From Cupriavidus sp. P-10 (lineage in GTDB: Bacteria; Pseudomonadota; Gammaproteobacteria; Burkholderiales; Burkholderiaceae), in assembly GCF_003402535.2 (NCBI RefSeq), contig NZ_AP025173.1:186001-250000 (forward strand): a stretch of DNA of 64,000 nt, given 5' to 3'. Positions 1 to 8,263 of the stretch are shown one piece after another (position 1 is the first letter of the stretch; each line of letters starts with the position of its first letter). The translations under genes and the position numbers were made by a program. The notes under the pieces were generated by a model. That model was not told the DNA's origin. It did no database searches and was given only the letters and a program-made list of their open reading frames with translations.

Positions 1-83
1 AATTTTATCTATTTATGCAAGCGCTCTACGATTCGTATCAGTTGCGGCGTCAAGCCGCCCTCAAGGACAGTCGAGAGAGATCC

Positions 84-1283
84 ATGCCATTTGTTGTTTA
101 CATCTTCACGCTCAGTGCGTTTGCACTGGGCCTCGCGGAGTTCGTTCCCATCGGCCTGACCGACGTCATGGCACACAGCCTGAACGTCGATATTGAGCAA
201 GCCGGAAGCGCTGTGACGACGTACGCGCTGGGCGCGACCTTTGCCGCGCCAGTCCTGACGGCTTTGACGGCCGGATGGACGCGCAAGTGCACCATGCTGA
301 TGACCGTCTTAGTCTTCACCGTCGGCAGCCTGGCCGCGGCCGTCGCTACCAATCTGTCCACCTTGCTGATCGCGCGTTTCGTCGCTGGAATGGGGCACGG
401 CCTGTTCCTAGCGGTTGCCTCCAGCACGGCAGCTCGTCTTGTGGGAGCGAAGAAGGCCAGCAGCGCTGTGGCCGTCGTATTCGGTGGCTTCACGATCGCC
501 ATGGCAATCGGCGTCCCGGTCAGCACTTACCTGGGCGGCACGATCTCCTGGCGCCCGGTGCTCGGCGCGATCGGGGCATTCGGTGCATTGGGCTTCCTGG
601 GCTTACTGCTGGGCATGAAGGAGCCTCCGCAAACGCAGGGGCATGAAGGTTCGGACTCCGTCGGCCAGGCGTTGAAGGCGATCGTCGACCCCGTTCTGCT
701 CTTCGCCGCCCTCGTGACGGTCCTGGGCTATGCCGGCTCGTTTACCGCCTACACCTACATCGCACCGCTGCTTACGAAGGTCACGCACGTCAGCAGCCAA
801 ACGGTCGGCATCTTTATGCTGGTCTATGGCGTGCTTGCCGCGATTGGCAACGTGATCGGGGGCAAGCTTACCGACCGACTCGGGGTAAACCGGGCAAGCG
901 TAGCCTTGATCGCCGGCATTACCACCATCGCACTGGGCATGTGGGCGCTTGCCTCGTCATCCCCCGCAATGGGCATTCTTGTCGCGCTGCTGGGCATGTT
1001 CACCTTCGCTGCAGTGCCGGCCCTGCAAGCCCGTCTGGTCGGCGTCGCCGAGCAGCATGCTCCCCACGCCCATGGCGTGGCCGCCGGCCTGAACATCGCC
1101 GGCTTCAACTCTGGTATCGCGCTCGGTTCCCTGGTCGGCGGCATGACCCTCGGCACCCTGGGCGTTTCCTACACCGGCATCGCGGGCGCCGTGATCTCCA
1201 CCCTCGGTTTGATGGTACTGCTTGTGCAACTGGCTCGCAGCGGGGGCGTTGACTACCGCGCGGTGGCCGGGACGGGTCACTAA
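84..1283 (+). CDS. MFS transporter, AraJ/Cmx-like drug or sugar efflux type
   Basis: Twelve-helix major facilitator of about 399 residues, probably an inner-membrane proton-driven exporter. The sequence shows regularly spaced hydrophobic helices and the family signature of AraJ/chloramphenicol-efflux carriers near the N-terminus (ALGLAEFVPIGL), with GMGHGLFLAVASSTAARLV in helix 4. The start at 84 is preferred because GAGAGA lies just upstream and the helix 1 sequence begins at once. An in-frame ATG at 15 would add 23 polar residues, but too little upstream sequence is visible to judge it. A broken ene-reductase tail follows in the same direction, so the pair may once have been co-transcribed. 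The substrate cannot be told from sequence. Confidence 0.85.
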   Translation: MPFVVYIFTLSAFALGLAEFVPIGLTDVMAHSLNVDIEQAGSAVTTYALGATFAAPVLTALTAGWTRKCTMLMTVLVFTVGSLAAAVATNLSTLLIARFVAGMGHGLFLAVASSTAARLVGAKKASSAVAVVFGGFTIAMAIGVPVSTYLGGTISWRPVLGAIGAFGALGFLGLLLGMKEPPQTQGHEGSDSVGQALKAIVDPVLLFAALVTVLGYAGSFTAYTYIAPLLTKVTHVSSQTVGIFMLVYGVLAAIGNVIGGKLTDRLGVNRASVALIAGITTIALGMWALASSSPAMGILVALLGMFTFAAVPALQARLVGVAEQHAPHAHGVAAGLNIAGFNSGIALGSLVGGMTLGTLGVSYTGIAGAVISTLGLMVLLVQLARSGGVDYRAVAGTGH

Positions 1284-1308
1284 GGCGCCGACACCAATCG
1301 AGCAGCAT

Positions 1309-1525
1309 GGATGCTCAATAACGGCTATGACTTAGCCCTGGCCGAACAGGCCATCGCAGGCGGCAAGGCCGACCTGGACGCCTTCGGCCGGTCCGTATCA
1401 ACAACCCCGATCTTGTCGAACGCCTGCACCATGGAACGCTGCTGGCCCGGGTGAACACCGACTGGTTGGATGGCGGCGCACAGGGCTACACTGACTACCC
1501 GACGCTGGAGAATCAAAGCTCCTGA
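1309..1525 (+). pseudogene. C-terminal remnant of an OYE-family ene-reductase
   Basis: The stretch reads as the end of an NemA-type alkene reductase: AIAGGKADLDAFGR in one frame, then INNPDLVERLHHGTLLARVN and GGAQGYTDYP in another, ending in TGA at 1523. The break is a frameshift near 1393, in the conserved FGRPFINNPDL segment. No N-terminal part remains upstream, where the MFS gene ends at 1283. Intact relatives lie at 14458-15570 and 61153-62250. This is a dead fragment, not an expressed enzyme. Confidence 0.8.
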
Positions 1526-1639
1526 GTACGGCTACCGAGTCGAGCTTAGGAGACTGGTCTGTCGTGCGAGGGTTTAAGGTGCGCCGGGCCAGGAACTCTA
1601 CGCCGTCGATGTGCTCGGCCAGGCTCGCGCAGTCGCGGA

Positions 1640-1920
1640 AGGCCTGGTGCATCTGCGCGCCCCAAGCGCCGTGGTGGCAAGATCCTCATTGAGGCCGAGC
1701 TGAATCACCACGTCGTGGGCGGCGAGCTGCTTGGACGCCTTCCAGAGCTCCTGGTCGTATGCACCTAATGGGACCCGCGATAACCGGACACCAGCCAGGC
1801 GGTACAGAGGCCACGCACACTGTCGAGCTCACGCTGTATTATCGGCAGGCGAACCAGTGCCTGAATGCCTGTCAGGAATGTTCGCTGCTCGGCTGCTGCC
1901 AAACCCCATGCACCAGTAGC
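1640..1920 (-). pseudogene. N-terminal remnant of an indolepyruvate ferredoxin oxidoreductase
   Basis: On the minus strand three frames join to give FLTGIQALVRLPIIQRELD, then SGYRGS/PLGAYDQELWKASKQLAAHD and VVIQLGLNEDLATTAL/GAQMHQAF. These are the hallmark N-terminal motifs of the large fused IorAB-type 2-oxoacid oxidoreductases, which oxidise arylpyruvates to aryl-acetyl-CoA. Single-base losses interrupt it near 1780 and 1660. The sequence after MHQAF no longer matches the family, so the rest of the roughly 1150-residue protein is gone. The fragment lies beside a truncated Lrp-type regulator, the usual partner of such loci. Confidence 0.7.
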
Positions 1921-1941
1921 CTCGCTTGAGTAACCACGCGG

Positions 1942-2079
1942 GCCGCCGTGGTGGTGCCCGATATGGGCGCGTACCAGCACTTCCTGAGCAGGACACTGAC
2001 CCGCATCCGGGGCGTTGAGCACATACGGTCCAGCTTTGCACTCAAGACCGTGCAGAACCGTACGTCCCCGATACTCTAG
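1942..2079 (+). pseudogene. C-terminal fragment of an Lrp/AsnC-family regulator
   Basis: The plus strand reads VVVPDMGAYQHFLSRTLTRI and then GVEHIRSSFALKTVQNRTSPIL before TAG. This is the characteristic end of Lrp/AsnC regulators (ligand-binding RAM domain, RSSF-LK-V ending). The helix-turn-helix half is missing: the sequence to the left belongs to the indolepyruvate oxidoreductase remnant on the other strand. A deletion between two divergent genes would remove both 5' ends and leave exactly this arrangement. Confidence 0.7.
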
Positions 2080-2449
2080 CGCGGGCCGGCGGCCAGCGGA
2101 TGCTGGCACATCGCGGATCAGCCGAAGCCGCCCTATGGACACTACGGCTATTTTCAGCAGCGCCGCGCATCAGACTCTGCGCAATCTGCTCTACCACGGG
2201 CTGTCTCTGCGAACGACACACTGTAGTTTCTGCCGACACATGTGTCTTTCAGACGATTACCGGCTCTTCCTTCATCCGTAGCGGAACGCAAGCGTTGGTA
2301 TCTGGCATGACGCTTGCTCAAGTAGCTCGCGCGGCCAAACTGGCTGACCCCATCTGACCTTTCAAAACCCGAACTTTTTCAAACCCACCTCTACGATGAA
2401 ACCTCGCTTGATTCGAGGTCATATCTTGGTGTGGGCGTGTCTATCCTGA
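2080..2449. other. No recognisable gene
   Basis: About 370 bases between the Lrp fragment and the ene-reductase. Short open frames exist on both strands but none resembles a known family or has a good ribosome site. The promoter of the downstream ene-reductase should lie in its right-hand part, but no clear -35/-10 or -24/-12 pair was seen. It is probably scar tissue from the same rearrangement that broke the neighbouring genes. Confidence 0.5.
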
Positions 2450-3601
2450 ATGGAGAATCCTCCTTTGTCACCAGCCCTTTTCACCCCCCTTCGCGTGCGG
2501 AATCTTGATCTCCCGAATCGCATCGTCATTTCCCCGATGTGCCAGTACTCGGCTACCGATGGTTGCATGAGTGACTGGCACCTGATCCATCTCGGACAGC
2601 TATCCCTCTCCGGGGCCGCGCTCTTGACAATCGAAGCAACTGCTGTGGTGCCGGAGGGCCGCATTAGTTACGGCGACGTCGGTCTCTACAATGACGCAAC
2701 AGAATCCTCCATGGCCAGGACCCTCGAAGGCGTGCGACGCTGGTCAGATATGCCCATTGCCATCCAACTGGCCCACGCTGGCCGCAAGGCTTCGACAGAC
2801 ATCCCGTGGCTTGGACGCAGTCAGATTCAGCCGGATCATGAAAACGGCTGGCAAACTGAGGCCCCATCTGCCATTCCGTTGGATTCCTCCTATCTGCCAC
2901 CAACCGCTCTCGACAAGGACGGCCTAAAGCGGGTGCGAGATGCATTCGCCGCCGCGGCCAGACGCGCCGCCCGGCTCGGCATCGATGCCGTCCAGATTCA
3001 CGCTGCGCATGGCTATCTCCTACACACGTTCCTGTCGCCACTTTCGAATCAGCGCACAGACGAATATGGGGGATCTCTGGAGAACCGCGCCCGCTTTCCG
3101 CTGGAAGTCCTCGACGCGGTTCGGGATGCCTTTCCTTCCGACCGCGCCGTTTCGGTCCGCATCTCGGCGACCGACTGGGTTGAAGGGGGCTTCACGCTCG
3201 ATGAGGCTGTCGCCTTTTCGCAGATGCTCGAAGCCCGCGGGGCGGATGCCATTAACGTGTCGACTGGCGGCCTGCATCCCGCTCAGAAAATTGTGCTCGC
3301 GCCGGGCTACCAGGTGCCGCATGCACGCGCCGTCAAGGCCGCGGTGAAGATTCCGGTGGTCGCCGTCGGCCTAATCTCCGAACCCACCCATGCAGATGCG
3401 ATTGTCGCCGCCGGCGACGCCGACCTGATCGGCCTGGCCCGGACGGTGATCTACGATCCGCGATGGCCGTGGCATGCCGCCGCCGCGCTTGGTGGAACGG
3501 CTACCGCTGTCCCCCAGTATCTGCGCTGTGTCCCGCAACTGCATCGCAACGCATTTCGGGCGCAGCACCAACATTCCTTTCTGAATGAGCAGGTGAGCTG
3601 A
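2450..3601 (+). CDS. NADH:flavin oxidoreductase, XenA/YqjM-type ene-reductase
   Basis: FMN-containing old yellow enzyme that reduces activated C=C bonds (and often nitro groups or quinones) with NAD(P)H; cytosolic TIM barrel of 383 residues. The N-terminus has LFTPLRVRNLDLPNRIVISP and MCQYSATDG, and the body has IQLAHAGRKAS. The substrate-binding HAAHGYLLHTFLSP motif with the H-x-x-H pair is typical of the XenA/YqjM class, against H-x-x-N in the NemA class. SNQRTDEYGGSLENR and the FMN-phosphate segment follow. The start at 2450 has no strong ribosome site, but the conserved region begins only nine residues later. It seems to be transcribed alone and ends before a hairpin. Confidence 0.92.
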   Translation: MENPPLSPALFTPLRVRNLDLPNRIVISPMCQYSATDGCMSDWHLIHLGQLSLSGAALLTIEATAVVPEGRISYGDVGLYNDATESSMARTLEGVRRWSDMPIAIQLAHAGRKASTDIPWLGRSQIQPDHENGWQTEAPSAIPLDSSYLPPTALDKDGLKRVRDAFAAAARRAARLGIDAVQIHAAHGYLLHTFLSPLSNQRTDEYGGSLENRARFPLEVLDAVRDAFPSDRAVSVRISATDWVEGGFTLDEAVAFSQMLEARGADAINVSTGGLHPAQKIVLAPGYQVPHARAVKAAVKIPVVAVGLISEPTHADAIVAAGDADLIGLARTVIYDPRWPWHAAAALGGTATAVPQYLRCVPQLHRNAFRAQHQHSFLNEQVS

Positions 3602-3611
3602 GGCATCGCAA

Positions 3612-3649
3612 CCGGCGGAGCATCCTGTCCGTTCGGGATGCCCCGCCGG
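3612..3649. terminator. Hairpin between convergent genes
   Basis: Inverted repeat CCGGCGG-A-GCATCC / GGATGC-C-CCGCCGG, 14 positions with one A-C mismatch and a short loop, lies between the ene-reductase and the convergent glutathione transferase. No long T-run follows on either side, so it is a terminator candidate by position and stability only. Confidence 0.55.
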
Positions 3650-3750
3650 CCGCTCCTCAAGATCAGCAGGAACATCAGCAACCCCGCCAGCAGGAGCGAC
3701 GAGTGACCACAGTACTTCTCACACGCTTCCTGGCATGAACCCGGACGATC

Positions 3751-4614
3751 TCAGCGCACCGCCCCCAGCTTGTCCTGTGTTCGGGTCTCAAAATCGCTGG
3801 CGTCATGGCGCTCATGCAACTGGCCGGCAGCCTCTCCGCTCAAGCGGTTGACCATGCGGCCCCGCTTTACCGCCGGCCGTTCCAGAATGGAATCAGCCCA
3901 GCGCCGCACGTGCCGGTAGTCTTGCACCGACAAGAACTCGGCGCCGTCGTAGAGCCAGCCATTCACCAGTCCCCCATACCACGGAAATGTCGCGATGTCG
4001 GCAATCGTGTATTGGCCGCCTGCCAGGTATTCGGTTTGCGCCAGCCGCTGGTCGAGCACATCGAGCAAGCGCTTGGCCTCCATGGCAAAGCGGTCGATTG
4101 CATACTCGATCTTGGTCGGGGCATAGGCATAGAAGTGTCCGAATCCGCCACCGACATAAGGGGCGCTTCCCATTTGCCAAAACAGCCACGACAGACATTC
4201 GGCGCGCGCGGCGGCGTCGGTCGGGAGGAACTCGCCGAACTTTTCGGCCAGATAAAGCAGGATTGCCCCGGACTCAAAGATTCGCAAGGGCTCAGCGCCG
4301 GAACGATCGACCAGTGCCGGGATCTTCGAGTTTGGATTGACCGCGACAAAACCGGTGCCGAACTGCTCGCCCTGGCCGATCCGGATCGGCCAGGCATCAT
4401 ACTCCGCGGCGGCGTGACCCAGCACCAGCAACTCCTCCAGCAGGATCGTTACCTTCTGGCCGTTCGGGGTAGCAAGCGAGTACAACTGCAGCGGATGACG
4501 GCCGACCGGCAACGCCTGTTCGCGGGTAGCGCCGGCAATCGGCCGATTCAAACTGACACCGCTCCTGTTCCAGGTCCAGACTTTGGGCGGCATGTAATCG
4601 GGAGGATTGTTCAT
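3751..4614 (-). CDS. yghU: Glutathione S-transferase, YghU/Ure2p-like disulfide-bond oxidoreductase
   Basis: Cytosolic thiol-disulfide oxidoreductase of the glutathione transferase fold, 287 residues, the usual length of YghU. It has the long N-terminal extension typical of that group (PPKVWTWNRSGVSLNRPIAG), then the thioredoxin-like domain with the TPNGQKVTILLEELL signature near residues 49-63. NPNSKIPALVD and the glutathione-contacting ESGAILLYLAEKFG come next, followed by a helical C-terminal domain. Family members bind two glutathiones and reduce disulfides or peroxides. A second glutathione transferase lies just upstream on the same strand, 48 bases away, so the two are probably co-transcribed. 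Confidence 0.9.
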   Translation of the reverse strand: MNNPPDYMPPKVWTWNRSGVSLNRPIAGATREQALPVGRHPLQLYSLATPNGQKVTILLEELLVLGHAAAEYDAWPIRIGQGEQFGTGFVAVNPNSKIPALVDRSGAEPLRIFESGAILLYLAEKFGEFLPTDAAARAECLSWLFWQMGSAPYVGGGFGHFYAYAPTKIEYAIDRFAMEAKRLLDVLDQRLAQTEYLAGGQYTIADIATFPWYGGLVNGWLYDGAEFLSVQDYRHVRRWADSILERPAVKRGRMVNRLSGEAAGQLHERHDASDFETRTQDKLGAVR

Positions 4615-4662
4615 TTCGTCACTCCGGGTGGCAACGGGTCTGTCGATGTCACACCGGCAGAT

Positions 4663-5319
4663 TCACTCATGCCTGTACACAGGCAGCGGGTCGGGAGCCG
4701 GCCGTTTCAAATTGATCCAGCGTTGCACGGACGGTCGTTGCCACTGGTGCCCAGCGTAGTCGACCAGTCGTTGCGGAACAGGATCGCCACTCAGGATCAG
4801 GCGATTGAGCATGATGGCCAGCTCCAGGTCGGCCACACTCCATTCACCGAACAGTTGTGGCGCGCCGGCAGGGACCAGCCTGTCAGCGATGGCGAACAGC
4901 TTGTTCGCAGCCTCTTCTGCTTCGCTATCCAAGGGCTCTGCCCAAGTCTTGCAGAAGAGCCTGTCCGACGTACGGGCACGCCTGAGCGGCATCAGGTCCG
5001 TACGCAGCCACGACTGGACCTGCCGCGCCCGCGCCCGCTGCTGCGGATCTCGGGGATATAGCGCTGTCCCCGCGAACACCTCGTCGATGTACTCCGTAAT
5101 GGCGGAAGACTCGGACAACGCGAATTCACCATGGACCAGAGTAGGCACCTTGCTTGTCAGTGACGCGGCTGCATAGGCGGGCGTATGCTGCGCTTTCCTG
5201 CCGAGGTCGATGGTGCATAGGTCAAATGGCAACCCCTTCTCGTGCAGGGCAACAAACACCGGCATTGCAAATGGGCTGACGAAGTTAGCATCTACGTAGA
5301 GCTGCAATCTGGCAGACAT
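4663..5319 (-). CDS. yfcF: Glutathione transferase, YfcF-like
   Basis: Glutathione S-transferase of about 218 residues close to E. coli YfcF, which has glutathione transferase and peroxidase activity. Visible features are LYVDANFVSPFAMPVFVALH at the N-terminus, the VPTLVHGEFALSESSAITEY segment that holds the glutathione gamma-glutamyl group, and a helical C-terminal domain. The start at 5319 is chosen because AGGAGG lies eight bases upstream; longer in-frame starts add an unrelated 31-residue tail overlapping the neighbour. It sits between an oxidoreductase gene and the YghU-like transferase on the same strand, with 40 and 48 base gaps, suggesting one detoxification operon. Confidence 0.9.
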   Translation of the reverse strand: MSARLQLYVDANFVSPFAMPVFVALHEKGLPFDLCTIDLGRKAQHTPAYAAASLTSKVPTLVHGEFALSESSAITEYIDEVFAGTALYPRDPQQRARARQVQSWLRTDLMPLRRARTSDRLFCKTWAEPLDSEAEEAANKLFAIADRLVPAGAPQLFGEWSVADLELAIMLNRLILSGDPVPQRLVDYAGHQWQRPSVQRWINLKRPAPDPLPVYRHE

Positions 5320-5359
5320 ATGCAGATCCCTCCTCTCGGCTTGGCGAGCTTGGCTGAAT

Positions 5360-6460
5360 TCAGGACAGCATGATGGAGACGCCGCCAGCGTTGGCGGATT
5401 CCAGCAGCGCATCCAGGACGCGCTGCGTTTTCTGCGCCACCTCTGGCCAGAACGGATCGCGTTTACCCGACAGGACGAGTTCGGCGAACGTCCGGTACAG
5501 GTTCGACTCCTGCGCGGTCGTGTGGTTGTTGCTGTACTCCGGCAGCGAGATCGTACGCTCGTGTTTCTCCAGGTTGAAGAAGCATCCGTTCCCGCCGAAG
5601 CTGTCGTTGCCTACCGTAAACGAGATCTCATTTCCGTAGTGCGGCAATACAAAGTCCTTCAGGTGCAAGTAGCCATTCAATCCGCTGATGTAGGCCCACT
5701 GCTGGCGGCTGGTGTTGAAAGCGTTGTAGAGCGTCGCCGAAACCCCATTGCCAAAGAACAGTTCACCCGAGAATTCGACAGGCGTCACACCTGAGCCGTC
5801 GGGTCGTTGCACGCCTTGCAGGATGCGGCCACGCACTTCAACAGGCAGGTCGTAGTTCAGGGCGAAGAGGATAAGCCGAATGTTGTACCAACCCACATCA
5901 CCAAGGCAGCCGGCTGGTTCCGTCAGGCAGTTGCGCTGAATCCATCCGTCATCTCCAATGAAGCTGAAATGCGTGGCAATACGGCGAATCTCGCCAACAC
6001 TGATGCCGTCATCAAGCACTGAGCGCATCGCCTGCAAGCGCGTCGAGTGCTGGAACATGACGCCGTCCATTACCTGCACGCCGGAGGCGTTGGCCGCATC
6101 GATGATCCGCTGCAGGTCGGCCGCCGTGATACCGCAAGGCTTCTCGATCACGATATGCTTGCCTGCCTGCGCCGCTTTGACCGCCCATTCGGTCCGGACG
6201 GCGGTCGGAAGCGGAATATAGAGGGCGTCGATGTCCTGACGCGCGATCAGCGCCTCGTACCCTTCGACTGCTTCCACGGCGTAAGGCGTGGGCACCGACG
6301 CCTGACATTCATCGATGAACCGTTGTGCGCTCTCAGCCGAGCGGCTACCGACCGCGACAATACGGCTGTTACCGGCATTAATGATTGCATGCCAGTTCTT
6401 CTTTGCGATGCTCGCAGAGCCTAGGATGCCCCAGTGGCAAGTTCCTTCAGCGGTGGTCAT
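5360..6460 (-). CDS. Gfo/Idh/MocA-family NAD(P)-dependent oxidoreductase
   Basis: Probable sugar or polyol-type dehydrogenase of 366 residues. The N-terminal Rossmann domain shows HWGILGSASIAKKN, and VIEKPCGI carries the EKP motif at the conserved catalytic lysine. The C-terminal half is the mixed beta-sheet domain that binds the substrate. The start at 6460 has AGGAG upstream. It heads a minus-strand group with the two glutathione transferases. The family is broad (glucose-fructose oxidoreductase, inositol and dihydrodiol dehydrogenases), so no substrate is assigned. The sequence up to 6699 holds no clear gene. Confidence 0.85.
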   Translation of the reverse strand: MTTAEGTCHWGILGSASIAKKNWHAIINAGNSRIVAVGSRSAESAQRFIDECQASVPTPYAVEAVEGYEALIARQDIDALYIPLPTAVRTEWAVKAAQAGKHIVIEKPCGITAADLQRIIDAANASGVQVMDGVMFQHSTRLQAMRSVLDDGISVGEIRRIATHFSFIGDDGWIQRNCLTEPAGCLGDVGWYNIRLILFALNYDLPVEVRGRILQGVQRPDGSGVTPVEFSGELFFGNGVSATLYNAFNTSRQQWAYISGLNGYLHLKDFVLPHYGNEISFTVGNDSFGGNGCFFNLEKHERTISLPEYSNNHTTAQESNLYRTFAELVLSGKRDPFWPEVAQKTQRVLDALLESANAGGVSIMLS

Positions 6461-6699
6461 TACCCGCGTTCTCCTGATGACTAGGGATGTACAGATGATA
6501 GCCATGCCGTCTGCGCCGGCAAAATGAACTTTCTTTGTCGTCTTGTGAGTAAAACTTGACCATCGATGATTGCGTGGAAGACTGGGCCATGTGCGTTCGG
6601 TACAATGGAAACGCGTACTGCCTGACAGGCCTGCACGAACGATAATGCTCGCGAAGTCGTCAAACTGCGCGAGCGTGGGCAATCAGTGAGTTCGTCGTT

Positions 6700-7920
6700 C
6701 TAGCGGCTGTGACACTGAACATTGGAAACCAGACGCTGCGCGGCGAAAGTGAGCGTACCAGCGATGGCAGCCATGAGGATCGATAGTCCAATCAGAGACG
6801 CGTCAAGCCCCAGCCGGTCTGCTGCAACCCCAAGACCAAGCACGGGAACAATGCCGCCGAGATAGGCAATAGTGAAGAAGGATGAAATCATTCCTGCCCG
6901 GCGCACAGACGTCGTCATGGCATTGACGACCAGCAGAGCGGACATGAAGGTAAGGCCCTGACCGAATCCACCGAGTACATCGCTTGCGATGAACAACAAC
7001 CCGGAGGAAAACTTCACTGATGCTGCCAGCATCGCCAGGGCGGCGGTCACGAGAAGGGAACCCACCACAAGCCCTCTTTTAGGATCGATCCCAGTGAACG
7101 TAACTTGAGCAGCCGCTGATGCCGCAAAGAGCATGGCGACCCCAATGCCGCCAACGGCCGGCCCGTCCCATGGAAGAAAGGTATCAAAGAATGAAGGCGC
7201 CAGTGATGCAAAGAGACTGAAAAGGGTGTAGCCAATAAACGCGATGACCGCCACCGTGGCAAATTGCTTGACCTGATGCATGTCGGGCAAATGAAAGCGT
7301 AGACGCGGAAAGAAGCCGGCGATTGTTGAAGGTTGCCCGTGTCTCTGGCTGCCCAATGCCACAAGAGCCAGCAACAGCGCACCGCCCAGCACGCCGTAAG
7401 GCAGGTGCAGCGGGAATGGCAAGTCTTGCGCGATAAAACCACCAACCAGTGGTCCTAGGCCTAGGCCGACAATGGTCATCAATGACCCGATCGATGAAGC
7501 TTGCCTCAGTCGGTTTGGCGGCGAAGCCGCTACCAGTCCGGCCGTCGCTGACGTGGAAGCAATGCCTGCGGCGACTCCGATTGTGAAACGCCCGATCGAA
7601 AGAATCAGAAGATCCGGAGCGACTCCGGAAAGGACGAGTCCGGCAAGTGCGAGTGTCGCTGCCACCCGCAACGTCCGGATATGGCCAAGATGGTCGCTGA
7701 GATGACCGAGAAACAGCAATGCCAACAGCGTGCCGACCATGTAAGCGGTATAGGCAATCGTCACGCCGCCCGGCCCGATATGAAACACTTCTTCATATAT
7801 GGGATATAACGGGCTGGCGACGGTTGCACCGGCCATGATGGCGCTCAGCGTGTAGGCCATGACAAGGAACTGCGTGTTGGCCCAGCGACCGCTGGTTCCT
7901 GAGTGTGTTTGCGTGTCCAT
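6700..7920 (-). CDS. MFS transporter
   Basis: Major facilitator of about 406 residues with twelve predicted helices. The A-like motif GHLSDHLGHIRTLR follows helix 2, and GLGLGPLVGGFIAQ lies in helix 5. The start at 7920 is supported by AGGGA upstream; the longer frame runs into the remnant of an aminotransferase-type regulator. It is likely an inner-membrane exporter of hydrophobic or toxic compounds, given the neighbourhood, but neither direction nor substrate is visible. It lies upstream of the oxidoreductase/glutathione transferase group on the same strand, 239 bases away. Confidence 0.85.
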   Translation of the reverse strand: MDTQTHSGTSGRWANTQFLVMAYTLSAIMAGATVASPLYPIYEEVFHIGPGGVTIAYTAYMVGTLLALLFLGHLSDHLGHIRTLRVAATLALAGLVLSGVAPDLLILSIGRFTIGVAAGIASTSATAGLVAASPPNRLRQASSIGSLMTIVGLGLGPLVGGFIAQDLPFPLHLPYGVLGGALLLALVALGSQRHGQPSTIAGFFPRLRFHLPDMHQVKQFATVAVIAFIGYTLFSLFASLAPSFFDTFLPWDGPAVGGIGVAMLFAASAAAQVTFTGIDPKRGLVVGSLLVTAALAMLAASVKFSSGLLFIASDVLGGFGQGLTFMSALLVVNAMTTSVRRAGMISSFFTIAYLGGIVPVLGLGVAADRLGLDASLIGLSILMAAIAGTLTFAAQRLVSNVQCHSR

Positions 7921-8019
7921 TCCGAATTTCCCTGGTATCTGATCTGGTGACCAAGGATAGTCCGGCGACTCTGCGCGGTGAATGACGGTGGCGTGCAACG
8001 CTGCGTTGCATCAAAGGCA

Positions 8020-8263
8020 AGGCGTGATGCTCTGGCCGCCCGGCGCCGCGTAGTGCTTTGGCAGCATTCGGGACCAGCTCCGGCCCCTGGCGTCGGCCTG
8101 CGCTCCAGTAATGCTGCCAGTTTGCGCAATGCCTGCGATAACTGTGCGCGGTCCTGGGCGCCGCCCAGCGAAATGCGGATTGCATTCGGCGGATTGGAGC
8201 CTTCCCAGAATCCATCGGAAGGCGTTACCCTCAGGTCCTCCGCCAGCGCCGCCTGTGTCAGCT
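8020..8263 (-). pseudogene. C-terminal remnant of a MocR/PdxR-like aminotransferase regulator
   Basis: The minus strand reads LRVTPSDGFWEGSNPPNAIR and then SLGGAQDRAQLSQALRKLAALLER. This is the last roughly 60 residues of the aminotransferase half of GntR-type MocR regulators (the NAIRISLGGA-x-DR-x-QL ending is characteristic). The helix-turn-helix and PLP-binding parts are absent: the LysR gene begins where the homology stops. The original stop codon seems lost, as the frame runs into the MFS gene. It is a deletion scar. Confidence 0.6.

Noticed and set aside
3805..5061. Plus-strand open frame of about 418 codons opposite the two glutathione transferases
   Set aside because: It runs antisense through two genes with full family motifs and has no recognisable protein features.
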